Below, one piece after another: positions 37,398 through 45,931 of a DNA stretch of 64,000 bases. The DNA lies in NCBI RefSeq assembly GCF_007655255.1, contig NZ_VMYE01000005.1, positions 124,001 to 188,000 on the forward strand, written 5' to 3'. Both the position numbers and the translations under genes were made by a program. This DNA is from Extensimonas perlucida. Its GTDB lineage: Bacteria > Pseudomonadota > Gammaproteobacteria > Burkholderiales > Burkholderiaceae_C. Numbering within the stretch: the first letter of the stretch is position 1; every line of letters begins with the position of its first letter. The notes beneath the pieces are model-generated. The model ran no database searches. It was given only the letters and a program-made list of their open reading frames with translations, and was not told the DNA's origin.

Positions 37398-37991
37398 TCA
37401 CTTCGCGAACCACCAGACGAGCAGCAGCACCACCACGGCGCCGCCCACGGCCCAGACCCAGGTCGGGATGCCGCCCGCAGCCGGCGCGGCGGCCGGTGCC
37501 GGGGCCGCCTCTGGGGCGGCGGGCGCCGGGTAGCGGCGCTGCAGCTCTTCGTCGAAGCGCTGGAAAAAGTCCTCGGCCATGGACTTGGCCGCGCCGTCGA
37601 TCAGGCGCTGGCCCAGCTGCGCGATCTTGCCGCCCACGGTGGCGTGCACGGTGTAGCGCAGCTCGCAGCGCGGCCGCCCCGATTCGTCGGGCGGCAGCTC
37701 GACGAGCTGTACCTGCGCCGTACCCTTGCCGAAGCCCGCCACGCCGCCCGAGCCTTCGAAAGCGAGCGTGTAGCTTTGCGGCGCGACGATGTCCGAGAGC
37801 TTGATCTTGCCCGCGAACTTGGCCGACACCGGACCGATCTTGAGTGCCTGCGCGACGCTGAACTGGTTCTCGCCCGTGGCTTCGATCTTTTCGCAGCCGG
37901 GGATGCACAGCTTGAGCACCTCGGGGTCGTTGAGCGCATCCCAGGCCTGTTGCTGGCTCACGGCGAGGGTGCGGCTGGCTTGCATTTCCAT
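37398..37991 (-). CDS. coxG: CoxG family (SRPBCC) carbon monoxide dehydrogenase subunit G-like
   Basis: A 197-residue protein. The first 145 residues form an SRPBCC/CoxG domain: RTLAVSQQQAWDALNDPEVL, CIPGCEKIEATGENQF, GPVSAKFAGKI. An Ala/Pro linker leads to one C-terminal transmembrane helix (IPTWVWAVGGAVVVLLLVW) and a Lys tail. CoxG is thought to recruit the enzyme to the membrane so that electrons reach quinone. Start at 37991 (MEMQASRT) with AAAGGA upstream. It lies between coxE and xdhC. Confidence 0.92.
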   Translation of the reverse strand: MEMQASRTLAVSQQQAWDALNDPEVLKLCIPGCEKIEATGENQFSVAQALKIGPVSAKFAGKIKLSDIVAPQSYTLAFEGSGGVAGFGKGTAQVQLVELPPDESGRPRCELRYTVHATVGGKIAQLGQRLIDGAAKSMAEDFFQRFDEELQRRYPAPAAPEAAPAPAAAPAAGGIPTWVWAVGGAVVVLLLVWWFAK

Positions 37992-38049
37992 GGTGTTTTC
38001 CTTTATTGCGAGATATTTCGATCGGCGAATCCAAGAGCGTGTTGCCGTT

Positions 38050-39519
38050 CTATGTCCGCAGCAGACGCGCGAGGCTCGCGGCGAGCTGCTGCAGGTGTTC
38101 GAGGTTGTGCACGGCGAGCATGGCGTGCGCCTGGCGGTGCAGCACCGTGGCGCCGCGCGCGCTGGGCTTGTAGTCGGCAAAGCGCAGCAGCGGATTGAGC
38201 CAGAGCAGGCGCGCGCTGTGGCACCGCAGCCAGGCGAGCTCTTGTTCGAGCAGCGCGGGCGCGCCGGTGTCCAGGCCGTCGCTGATGAGCAGCACCAGCG
38301 TGCGCCGCCCCACGAGGCGGCGCGCGTGCCGCGTGCGCAGCTGCGCCAGGCTCGCCCCCATGCGCGTGCCGCCCGCAAAGTCGGTGATGGCGCGGCCCGC
38401 CGCGGCGAGCATGGCGTCGGTGTCGGCCTGACGGAACGCGGGCGTGAGGTCGGTCAGGTCGGTGCCGAAGGCGAACACGTCGCGCCGCAGGGCGCCTTGC
38501 GCACCACCCGATGCCGTGGCCGCATGCAAAAAGGCGAGCAGCAGGCGCGCGTAGCGCTCCATCGAGCCCGACACATCGACCAGCACCAGCAGCGGCAAGG
38601 GGCGCGCCTGGCGCGCCAGGCGCGGCAGCTGCACGATTTCGCCGCCGTGGCGCGTGGCGCGGCGCAGCGCGCCGGGCCAGTGCATGCGCGCGCCGCGCAG
38701 GCCCGGGCGCGTGCGCCGCGCGGCGTACTGCGGCAGCGGCAGCGCGATCTCGCGCGCCAGGCGCTCCACGAGCCGGTATTCGCTCGCCGAGAGCTGCGCA
38801 AAGTCGGCCTGGCGCAGACGCTGCAGCGCGCTTGCGGCCAGCGCAACGTCGAGCTCGAACTTTTCGTCCGCGCGCGGCTGCGCCTGCTGCGCTGCCTGCA
38901 AGGGCGCAAGCGCCTCGGCCACGCGCGGGCGCCGGGGCGGCGCGAGTGCCGGGGCGGGGCCGCGCGGCAGCATCTGCGCGAGCAGTTTCTGCGCGACTTC
39001 GGGGTTGCGGAAATACAGGTCGAACAGTTCGTGGAACACCGCGCGGTCTTCGGCGCGGCTCACGAACACGGCCTCGAGCGCGGCGCGAAAGTCTGCACGC
39101 TCCAGCCCCACGAGCAACAGCGCCTGCTGCGCCAAGGCCATGCGCGCGGCATCGACGCGCACACCGGCGCGGCGCAGCGCGCGGCCAAAGCCGCCGAGGT
39201 TCTCGGCGAGCTTGCCGCGGCGCGCGTCGCCGAGCTGGGACACCGCTAGGAGCCTGTCGGCCTTTGGAATCGTCGGCTGCGAATGCGCCGCAGCGGCCCA
39301 TTTTTTACCGTCTTCTTGCCCCATAGCACCACTATGGGGCGGCGAATCCGGCAAAAACTGGCCTCGCTGGGGCGCATTCTCGCTCTCGACGCCCAAAGTC
39401 CGACAGGCTCCTAGCGCTGGCGCGCCATGGCCCGCCCGATCGGGCCCACCCTCGGCCTCAGCTCGGCCCCCCGCTCGGGCTTCGGCTGCGGCTTGGATTC
39501 CCTGCGAAAAGCCCGTCAT
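38050..39519 (-). CDS. coxE: CoxE-like vWA-domain protein with an in-frame element insertion
   Basis: A 489-residue frame. The region from about residue 93 onwards is a normal CoxE: a helical N-domain (KLAENLGGFGRALRRAGVRV) and a C-terminal vWA domain with MIDAS LVDVSGSM (about two thirds along) and LISDGLDTG. CoxE and CoxD together mature the metal centre of the hydroxylase. The start at 39519 (MTGFSQGIQAA) is supported by AGGAG about seven bases upstream. Codons 36-92 are encoded by copy 2 of the fold-back element (39248-39412 plus flanking bases) without stop or frameshift. Without it the protein would be about 432 residues. A GTG at 39243, after the element, is an alternative start. Confidence 0.8.
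   Translation of the reverse strand: MTGFSQGIQAAAEARAGGRAEAEGGPDRAGHGAPALGACRTLGVESENAPQRGQFLPDSPPHSGAMGQEDGKKWAAAAHSQPTIPKADRLLAVSQLGDARRGKLAENLGGFGRALRRAGVRVDAARMALAQQALLLVGLERADFRAALEAVFVSRAEDRAVFHELFDLYFRNPEVAQKLLAQMLPRGPAPALAPPRRPRVAEALAPLQAAQQAQPRADEKFELDVALAASALQRLRQADFAQLSASEYRLVERLAREIALPLPQYAARRTRPGLRGARMHWPGALRRATRHGGEIVQLPRLARQARPLPLLVLVDVSGSMERYARLLLAFLHAATASGGAQGALRRDVFAFGTDLTDLTPAFRQADTDAMLAAAGRAITDFAGGTRMGASLAQLRTRHARRLVGRRTLVLLISDGLDTGAPALLEQELAWLRCHSARLLWLNPLLRFADYKPSARGATVLHRQAHAMLAVHNLEHLQQLAASLARLLRT
39248..39412. repeat. Fold-back (MITE-like) element, copy 2, inside coxE
   Basis: A 165-bp element that differs from copy 1 by four substitutions and one extra T. Terminal repeats match at 19 of 20 positions (39248-39267 against 39393-39412); the central hairpin GCCCCATAG/CTATGGGGC is at 39318-39340. 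If the element is taken to end at AG (39414), CGCT flanks it on both sides (39244-39247 and 39415-39418), a possible 4-bp target duplication. Element plus that duplication is 171 bp, 57 codons, so the coxE frame is kept. The minus-strand reading frame through it has no stop. Confidence 0.9.
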
Positions 39520-39554
39520 CGCCTTGCTCCTGCGCTGCACCCCGACATGGTGCC

Positions 39555-40478
39555 TCACACGGCTTCTACGGGCTGCAGCAGCGCGGCGGCCATGTCCTGC
39601 GTGAGCGCGGCCACGTCCTCGCGCTGCTTGAAGAGCACGCCCGCGGTGTCGCGCACCACTTCGGGATCGACGACCAGCGTGTCGAGCGCAACGAGCGCCT
39701 TGGCCCATTCGACGCTCTCGGCGATGCCGGGCACGCGCTGGAAGGCGTCGGCAAAAGGCTGGCTGCGCAGCCGCGCCACGAAGTCGGCCACCTGCGCCGC
39801 GAGCGCCGCGCTCGCCCCCGGCACCTGCGCACGCACGATGGCGAGCTCGCGCTCGCGCTCGGGGTAGTCGAGCCAGAGGTACAGGCAGCGGCGCTTGACG
39901 GCGTCGTGCAGGTCGCGCGTGCGGTTGCTCGTGAGGATGGTCACGGGCGTGGCCTGGGCGCGGATGGTGCCAAGCTCCGGGATGCTGACCTGGTACTCGC
40001 CGAGGTATTCGAGCAAAAAGGCCTCGAAAGGCTCGTCGGCCCGATCGACCTCGTCGATCAGCAGCAGCGCGCCGGGCGCGGGCGCCTGCAGCGCCTGCAG
40101 CAGCGGGCGGCGGATGAGGTAGCGCTCCTGATAGACCTCGCGCTCGAGCTGCGCGGTGTCGGCGCCGCCGCGGCCTTCGGCGGCGCGCATGTGCAAGAGC
40201 TGCGCAGCGTAGTTCCACTCGTACAGCGCCTCGCGCTGCTCGAGGCCGTCGTAGCACTGCAGTCGGATCAGGCTGCGCGCCAGCACGCGCGCGAGCGCCT
40301 GCGCAAGCGCCGTCTTGCCGACGCCAGGCTCGCCTTCGAGCAGCAGCGGGCGCTGCAGCCGTAGCGCCAGGAACACCGCGGTAGCCAGGCGCCGGTCGGC
40401 AAAGTAGCCCTCGGCTTGCAGGGCGTGCAGCAGGGCATCGACGCTGAGGGGTTGTGGTAGGGGTGCGGGGGCTTGCAT
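39555..40478 (-). CDS. coxD: CoxD-like AAA+ (MoxR) ATPase
   Basis: A 307-residue MoxR-type ATPase: Walker A in LLEGEPGVGKTALAQALA (about residues 46-63), Walker B in ALLLIDEVDRADEPFEAFLLE, a sensor-1 segment in TPVTILTSNRTRDLHDA, and an Arg-rich VKRRCLYLWLDYP. In the CO dehydrogenase operon of Oligotropha CoxD is a chaperone-like ATPase needed for building the CuSMoO2 site with CoxE. Here it is between coxM and coxE, 35 bases before coxE. Start at 40478; a dyad repeat copy sits immediately upstream. Confidence 0.92.
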   Translation of the reverse strand: MQAPAPLPQPLSVDALLHALQAEGYFADRRLATAVFLALRLQRPLLLEGEPGVGKTALAQALARVLARSLIRLQCYDGLEQREALYEWNYAAQLLHMRAAEGRGGADTAQLEREVYQERYLIRRPLLQALQAPAPGALLLIDEVDRADEPFEAFLLEYLGEYQVSIPELGTIRAQATPVTILTSNRTRDLHDAVKRRCLYLWLDYPERERELAIVRAQVPGASAALAAQVADFVARLRSQPFADAFQRVPGIAESVEWAKALVALDTLVVDPEVVRDTAGVLFKQREDVAALTQDMAAALLQPVEAV

Positions 40479-40484
40479 TGCTTA

Positions 40485-40537
40485 TTTTTTGATAGCTACT
40501 AGCGCTTTCTACATAAGCGCAAAGCGGCGATTTTGCT
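40485..40537 (+). repeat. Short dispersed intergenic dyad repeat, copy B
   Basis: Lies between coxM and coxD. T-run, GATAGCT, AGCGCTT, spacer, AAGCGC, ending in CGATTTTGC. Gapless match to copy A; AGCGCTT and AAGCGC form a clear dyad that would make a small hairpin in the operon transcript. Confidence 0.6.
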
Positions 40538-40580
40538 TAACTTTCGATGGCTCTGCAGTGCCCCCGACGCATGCAAGGGC

Positions 40581-41372
40581 TCACCCCAGCATCTGCGCCA
40601 CGGCGCGCTGCGTCAGCACGCTGATGAGCTGCGCGCGGTATTCGGCACTGGCGTGGATGTCGGCGTTGAGCTCGCTCGGGTCGATTTTGACCGCGGCGGC
40701 GGACTCGGGCGTGAAGCGCTGGTTCAGCGCCGCCTCCAGCCCAGCGTGGCGGAACACGCAGCCCGCGGCGCCCGTGACGGCCACGCGCACGCCGCCCGCG
40801 GTCTGCGCCGCGAACACGCCCACGAGCGAAAAGCGCGAGGCCGGCTGCTTGAACTTGAGGTAGGCCGCGCGCTGCGGGATGGGGAAGCGGATCGCGGTGA
40901 TCAGCTCGCCTTCATCGAGCGCCGTGGCGTACATGCCGAGGAAGAAGTCGTCCGCGGCGATCTCGCGCCGGTTCGTGATGACCGTGGCGCCCAGGCCCAG
41001 CACGGCGCTCGGGTAGCAGGCTGCCGGGTCGTTGTTGGCCACCGAGCCGCCCAGCGTGCCGCGCGCGCGCACCTGGCGGTCGCCAATGTGCGCGGCAAGG
41101 TGCGCCAGCGCAGGGATGGCCGACTGCACCTCGGCGCTCGCGGCCACGTCCATGTGGCGCGTCATGGCGCCTATGCGCAGCGCCTGGCCCTCGCGGCGGA
41201 TGCCGGCGAGTTCGGCGATGCCGTTGAGGTCGATGATCTGCCCCGGGTTGGCCAGGCGCAGGCGCATCGAGGGCAGCAGGCTCTGTCCGCCGGCGATGGG
41301 TTTGCCGCCGGCCGCGGCCAGGCTGGCCGCCTCGGCCACGCTGGCGGGGGTTTCGTAGGTGAAGGCGTACAT
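40581..41372 (-). CDS. coxM: Molybdenum hydroxylase FAD-binding (medium) subunit
   Basis: A 263-residue FAD subunit. FAD-binding blocks are GGKPIAGGQSLLPSMRLRLA (near residue 22) and VRARGTLGGSVANNDPAACYP (about 100). C-terminal CO_deh_flav_C domain follows (ALDEGELITAIRFP). It transfers electrons from the iron-sulfur subunit to the final acceptor. The true start is the ATG at 41372 (MYAFTYETP) with GAGGAG upstream. It follows coxL by 11 bases, so the coxSLM genes are co-transcribed. Confidence 0.94.
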   Translation of the reverse strand: MYAFTYETPASVAEAASLAAAGGKPIAGGQSLLPSMRLRLANPGQIIDLNGIAELAGIRREGQALRIGAMTRHMDVAASAEVQSAIPALAHLAAHIGDRQVRARGTLGGSVANNDPAACYPSAVLGLGATVITNRREIAADDFFLGMYATALDEGELITAIRFPIPQRAAYLKFKQPASRFSLVGVFAAQTAGGVRVAVTGAAGCVFRHAGLEAALNQRFTPESAAAVKIDPSELNADIHASAEYRAQLISVLTQRAVAQMLG

Positions 41373-41383
41373 GCGGGTTCTCC

Positions 41384-43771
41384 TCAGGCTTTGGCGTTCT
41401 GGATGGCTTGCCACACGCGGTGCGGCGATGCGGGCATGTCGAAGTCTTTGACACCCAGCGGCCGCAGGGCGTCGAGCACGGCGTTGATGACCGCGGGCGG
41501 CGAGCCGATCGCCCCCGCCTCGCCGCAGCCCTTGGAGCCCAGCGGGTTGTGCGTGCAGGGCGTGCACACATGGCCGAGCTGGAAATTGGGGAAATCGTCC
41601 GCGCGCGGCATCGCGTAGTCCATGTAGCTGCCGGTGAGCAGCTGGCCGGTTTCGCGGTCATAGACGCAGTTTTCGAGCAGCGCCTGGCCGATGCCCTGCA
41701 CCAGCCCGCCGTGCACCTGGCCTTCGACGATCATGGGGTTGATGATCACGCCGAAGTCATCGACCGCGGTGAAGCGGTCGACGCGCGTGGCGCCCGTGGC
41801 CGGGTCGATCTCGACCTCGCAGATGTAGGTGCCCGCGGGGAAGGTGAAGTTGGTCGGGTCGTAGAACGCGGTTTCGTTCAGGCCCGGCTCGAGTTTGTCG
41901 AGCGGGTAGTTGTGCGGCACGTAGGCCGTGAGCGCGACCTGCGCGAAGGGGATTTTTTTGTCGGTGCCGCGCACGATGAATTCGCCGCCCTGGAAGTCGA
42001 TGTCGGCGTCGCTCGCTTCGAGCAGATGCGCGGCGATCTTCTTGGCCTTGGCCTCGATCTTGTCGAGCGCCTTCATGATCGCCGAGCCGCCCACGCTGAG
42101 CGAGCGCGATCCGTAGGTGCCCATGCCGAAGGGCACGCGCCCGGTGTCGCCGTGCACGATGTCCACGTTTTCGACCGGAATGCCCAGGCGCGCCGCCACC
42201 ACCTGCGCGAAGGTGGTCTCGTGCCCCTGGCCGTGGCTGTGCGAGCCGGTGAACACCGTCACGCTGCCCGTGGGGTGCACGCGCACCTCGCCAGCCTCGA
42301 ACAGGCCCGCGCGCGCACCCAGCGCCCCCGCGATGTTGCTCGGCGCGAGGCCGCAGGCTTCGATGTAGCTGCTGTAGCCTATGCCGCGCAGCAGACCTTT
42401 GGCGGCGCTCGCGGCGCGGCGCGCTTCAAAGCCGGCCACGTCGGCGAGCTCCTGCGCCTTGTTCATGCAGGCGTGGAAGTCGCCCGTGTCGTACTGCAGC
42501 GCCACCGGCGTCTGGTAGGGGAACTGCGTAATGAAATTGCGCTTGCGGATTTCGTCCTGCGACAGGCCCATCTCCCAGGCGCAGCGCGACACCAGGCGCT
42601 CGATCAAGTACGTCGCCTCGGGCCGGCCCGCGCCGCGGTAGGCATCGACGGGCACGGTGTGGGTGAACCAGCCATCGACCTGCGCAAAGATCTGCGGTGT
42701 GCCGTACTGGCCTGCGAGCAGCGTGGCGTACAGGATGGTGGGCACCACGGTGGAGAAGGTCGAAAGGTATGCGCCCAGGTTGGCGTGCGTGTGCACGCGC
42801 AGTGCGAGGAACTTGCCGTCCTTGTCCATGGCCATTTCGGCGTGGCTCACGTGGTCGCGCCCGTGCGCGTCGCTCACGAAGGATTCGCTGCGCTCGGCCA
42901 CCCATTTGACGCTGCGGTTGAGCTTTTTCGCGGCCCAGGTCACGCACACGTCCTCGGCGTAGAGATAAATTTTGGAGCCGAAGCCGCCGCCCACGTCGGG
43001 CGCGATCACGCGCACCTTGTGCTCGGGCAGGCCCATCACGAAGGCCGTGAGCAACAGGCGCTCGACGTGCGGATTTTGGTTCGCCACGTAGAGCGTGTAT
43101 TCGTCGCTCGCGCGGCTGTAGGCGCCGATCGCCGCGCGCGGCTCCATGGCGTTGGGGATCAGGCGGTTGTTCACGAGGTCCAGGCGCGTGACGTGCGCCG
43201 CGCCCGCAAACGCTGCATCGACCGCGGCCTTGTCGCCAATGGCCCATTGGAAGCAGCGGTTGTCGGGCGCTTCGTCGTGCACCACGGCGCCGGGCACCGC
43301 GCCCGCTGCGGCGTCAGCCACGTTGACCACGGCGGGCAGCACGTCGTAATCAACCTCGACGAGCTCGGCTGCATCACGCGCCTGCTGCTGCGTGAGCGCC
43401 ACCACCATGGCCACCTGGTCGCCCACGTGGCGCACCTTGCCCTGCGCCAGGATGGGGTGCGCGGGCTCCTTCATGGGCTGGCCGTCGGTGCTCGTGATGA
43501 GCCAGCCGCAGGGCAGGCCGTTGATCTTGTCGGCAGCGACGTCCGCGCCCGTGAATACGGCAAGCACGCCGGGCGCGGCCTTGGCGGCGTCGGTGTTGAT
43601 GCTGTTGATTTTGGCGTGCGCATGCGGCGAGCGCACGAACACGGCGTAGCTTTGCGCGGCCAGCGTGATGTCGTCGGTGTACTGGCCTGCGCCCGTGAGG
43701 AAGCGGTAGTCCTCCTTGCGGCGCACGGATTCGCCGATGTGCGGCAGGCGGGAAAAGTCGGAAGCACCCAT
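41384..43771 (-). CDS. coxL: Molybdenum hydroxylase large subunit, form II CO dehydrogenase-like
   Basis: A 795-residue molybdopterin-binding subunit of the xanthine oxidase family. It has the N-terminal [20 protein letters not shown], the MCD-binding [16 protein letters not shown], and the catalytic Glu region [20 protein letters not shown] near the C-terminus. The active-site loop reads [12 protein letters not shown]. Form I CO dehydrogenases have AYRCSFR, whose Cys binds the copper; AYRGAGR is the form II signature. So this is a molybdenum hydroxylase of uncertain substrate. It is 31 bases after coxS, in the usual coxS-coxL-coxM order of form II operons. Confidence 0.94.
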   Translation of the reverse strand: MGASDFSRLPHIGESVRRKEDYRFLTGAGQYTDDITLAAQSYAVFVRSPHAHAKINSINTDAAKAAPGVLAVFTGADVAADKINGLPCGWLITSTDGQPMKEPAHPILAQGKVRHVGDQVAMVVALTQQQARDAAELVEVDYDVLPAVVNVADAAAGAVPGAVVHDEAPDNRCFQWAIGDKAAVDAAFAGAAHVTRLDLVNNRLIPNAMEPRAAIGAYSRASDEYTLYVANQNPHVERLLLTAFVMGLPEHKVRVIAPDVGGGFGSKIYLYAEDVCVTWAAKKLNRSVKWVAERSESFVSDAHGRDHVSHAEMAMDKDGKFLALRVHTHANLGAYLSTFSTVVPTILYATLLAGQYGTPQIFAQVDGWFTHTVPVDAYRGAGRPEATYLIERLVSRCAWEMGLSQDEIRKRNFITQFPYQTPVALQYDTGDFHACMNKAQELADVAGFEARRAASAAKGLLRGIGYSSYIEACGLAPSNIAGALGARAGLFEAGEVRVHPTGSVTVFTGSHSHGQGHETTFAQVVAARLGIPVENVDIVHGDTGRVPFGMGTYGSRSLSVGGSAIMKALDKIEAKAKKIAAHLLEASDADIDFQGGEFIVRGTDKKIPFAQVALTAYVPHNYPLDKLEPGLNETAFYDPTNFTFPAGTYICEVEIDPATGATRVDRFTAVDDFGVIINPMIVEGQVHGGLVQGIGQALLENCVYDRETGQLLTGSYMDYAMPRADDFPNFQLGHVCTPCTHNPLGSKGCGEAGAIGSPPAVINAVLDALRPLGVKDFDMPASPHRVWQAIQNAKA

Positions 43772-43802
43772 GTCTGATCTCCTTGAAAGGTGGTGGGTGG
43801 GT

Positions 43803-44270
<468 letters not shown>

Positions 44271-44510
44271 CGGTGGGTCTCCTCGAAGCGGGTGGGACAG
44301 GTGGATCGCCTGCCATTTTTGACCTGCGTCCACGCGCCGTTTTTTGGGGAAAACCCTGAATTTCCTTGGGCCCTGCGCGGATATTCTCAAAATGTGACAT
44401 GCGGCACGATGCGGCCGGGCATGATCTTTCCCACCCTGCTGCACGAATCCGCCGAATCACGCGCCCGGCTGCGCGCGCCCGTTTGCGCACGACCTTTTCG
44501 AGAGGCCCGG

Positions 44511-45740
44511 ATGTCCCTCACCGCCCCGCCAGCGTCCCCCGATCGCCTCGCGCTCGTCGCGCAGGCACGCCAGGCGCTGCGCGACGCGCCAGGCGCACAT
44601 GCCACTGCCCTGCTGGCCGCGGCCGCGGGCCTGGAGCCGTGGCTCGCGCGCTCGTGGCAGCGTTGCCTAGCCAGCGGCCTGCAGCCGACGCAGCGCGTGG
44701 TGTTCGACGCCGTGGGCTCCGCCACATTGCGCCGCATCCACGAGCAGCACCACGACCTGCTGCAAGCAGCCCGCCCTGTGCTCGAGCAGCTCGCGCGCAC
44801 CATCACCGGCATGCGCTACTTTGCGCTGCTGACCGACGCGCGCGGCATCGTGCTTGCAGTGCAGGGCCTGCACGGCCAGCCCGCGGACGGCGACCCACGC
44901 GCCCGTGCCATCGGGCGGGTGGGCATAGACCTGTCCGAGTCTGCCGTGGGCACCACGGCCATAGGCGCGGCGCTGACCGAGCAGCAAGCCGTGTGGCTGC
45001 ACCGCGGCGAGCACTTTTTCGAGGACAACACGTGCTACAGCTGCGCCGGCGCACCGCTGTTCGACCCCTGGGGGCGCTGCATGGGCATGCTCGACCTGAC
45101 GGGCGTCGATGTGCCCGAGCGCCCCGAGCTGCGCCACCTCGCGGCGCGCTCGGCACGCGCGATCGAAGACGCGCTGCTGCTGCAGCAAGCGCACGCGCTG
45201 CTGCTGCGCGTGAACTGGCCCGGCAGCCCGCTCGGCGGCGAAGGCGACGGCTTGCTCGTGCTGGACGCCGACGGGCAGGTGCTCGGCAGTAACGGCGTGG
45301 CGCGCCAGCTCATGCCGCTGCCCCAATTGCCGCCGGGCACCGCCTTGCATTGGGGCCACCTGTGCGCGCTGCCTTGGGGCATGTTGCTGGGTGCGGCGCA
45401 GCAAGCCGCGCGCCACGGGCCGGCCCCGCTCGAACTACCCCTGTGGTCGGGCCTGCGCCTGCACGGCCTGGCACTGCCGGCCGCGCCCCAACGCACGCTA
45501 GTGGCGCTGACCGCACCGCCCGGCGCGCCGAGTGCCAGCGCCGAAACCGCAGCAACCGCAGCAACCGCAGCAACCGCAGCAACCGCAGCGAACGTGCCCG
45601 CGCCGCTGCGCGAAACCGAAACGGCGCTGATCCGCCAGGCCGTCTGGGCCGCGCGCGGCAACGTCGCGCAGGCGGCGCGCGCCCTGGGCATCAGCCGGGC
45701 CACGGTCTATCGCAAGCTCGGCAACCCAAAGAAGCCGTAG
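44511..45740 (+). CDS. GAF-Fis transcriptional regulator lacking an AAA+ domain
   Basis: A 409-residue protein. The N-terminal 220 residues resemble the AcoR/DhaR sensory part: WLARSWQRCLASGLQPTQRV, then a GAF domain (LTDARGIVLAVQG, GTTAIGAALTEQQ, FFEDNTCYSCAGAPLFDPWG). A PAS-like stretch (LLVLDADGQVLGSNGVARQLM) follows. The C-terminus is a Fis-type helix-turn-helix (RGNVAQAARALGISRATVYRKL). The central sigma-54-activating AAA+ domain with GAFTGA is missing, so it must act by another route, for example with sigma-70. Start at 44511 has GAGAGG; in-frame ATGs at 44409 and 44421 are alternatives. It is divergent from coxSLM. Confidence 0.82.
   Translation: MSLTAPPASPDRLALVAQARQALRDAPGAHATALLAAAAGLEPWLARSWQRCLASGLQPTQRVVFDAVGSATLRRIHEQHHDLLQAARPVLEQLARTITGMRYFALLTDARGIVLAVQGLHGQPADGDPRARAIGRVGIDLSESAVGTTAIGAALTEQQAVWLHRGEHFFEDNTCYSCAGAPLFDPWGRCMGMLDLTGVDVPERPELRHLAARSARAIEDALLLQQAHALLLRVNWPGSPLGGEGDGLLVLDADGQVLGSNGVARQLMPLPQLPPGTALHWGHLCALPWGMLLGAAQQAARHGPAPLELPLWSGLRLHGLALPAAPQRTLVALTAPPGAPSASAETAATAATAATAATAANVPAPLRETETALIRQAVWAARGNVAQAARALGISRATVYRKLGNPKKP
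45545..45589 (+). repeat. Five tandem 9-bp units in the regulator linker
   Basis: AACCGCAGC occurs five times in perfect tandem within the GAF-Fis regulator gene and encodes an Ala-Thr-Ala-type linker between the sensory part and the DNA-binding helix-turn-helix. A multiple of three bases means gain or loss of units changes linker length, not frame. Confidence 0.9.
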
Positions 45741-45825
45741 CCGCCTGCACACGCCAAAACGCTCTTGCCGCGCCCCAATTCACGCACGGCCCCTACGGGA
45801 ATCACCCCGCAAATAACCCTGCTCG

Positions 45826-45931
45826 CTACAATCCCATTCCCTTCCGGCGGGGGTCGCTTGGCTCCTGCCGGTTTCATTGTCAAGATGCACGGCGCATCCT
45901 CCCTGTGGGGAGTCTTTAGGTCAGGTCACCC
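45826..45931 (+). promoter_or_regulatory. Candidate promoter and structured leader of the Rieske oxygenase gene
   Basis: TACAAT at 45827-45832 could be a -10 box; I see no good -35. Downstream are two hairpins: CCGGC at the Cys-rich 45846 region pairing with GCCGG about 20 bases later, and CTCCC-TGTG-GGGAG just before the start codon. The ribosome site is not strong and lies close to the last stem. No known riboswitch class was recognised. Confidence 0.3.

Noticed and set aside
38050-40257. A 735-codon open frame covering coxE and running on through coxD on the same strand
   Set aside because: Upstream of 39519 it overlaps coxD in another frame and has only Ala/Arg-rich composition. The AGGAG-preceded ATG at 39519 is the likely coxE start.
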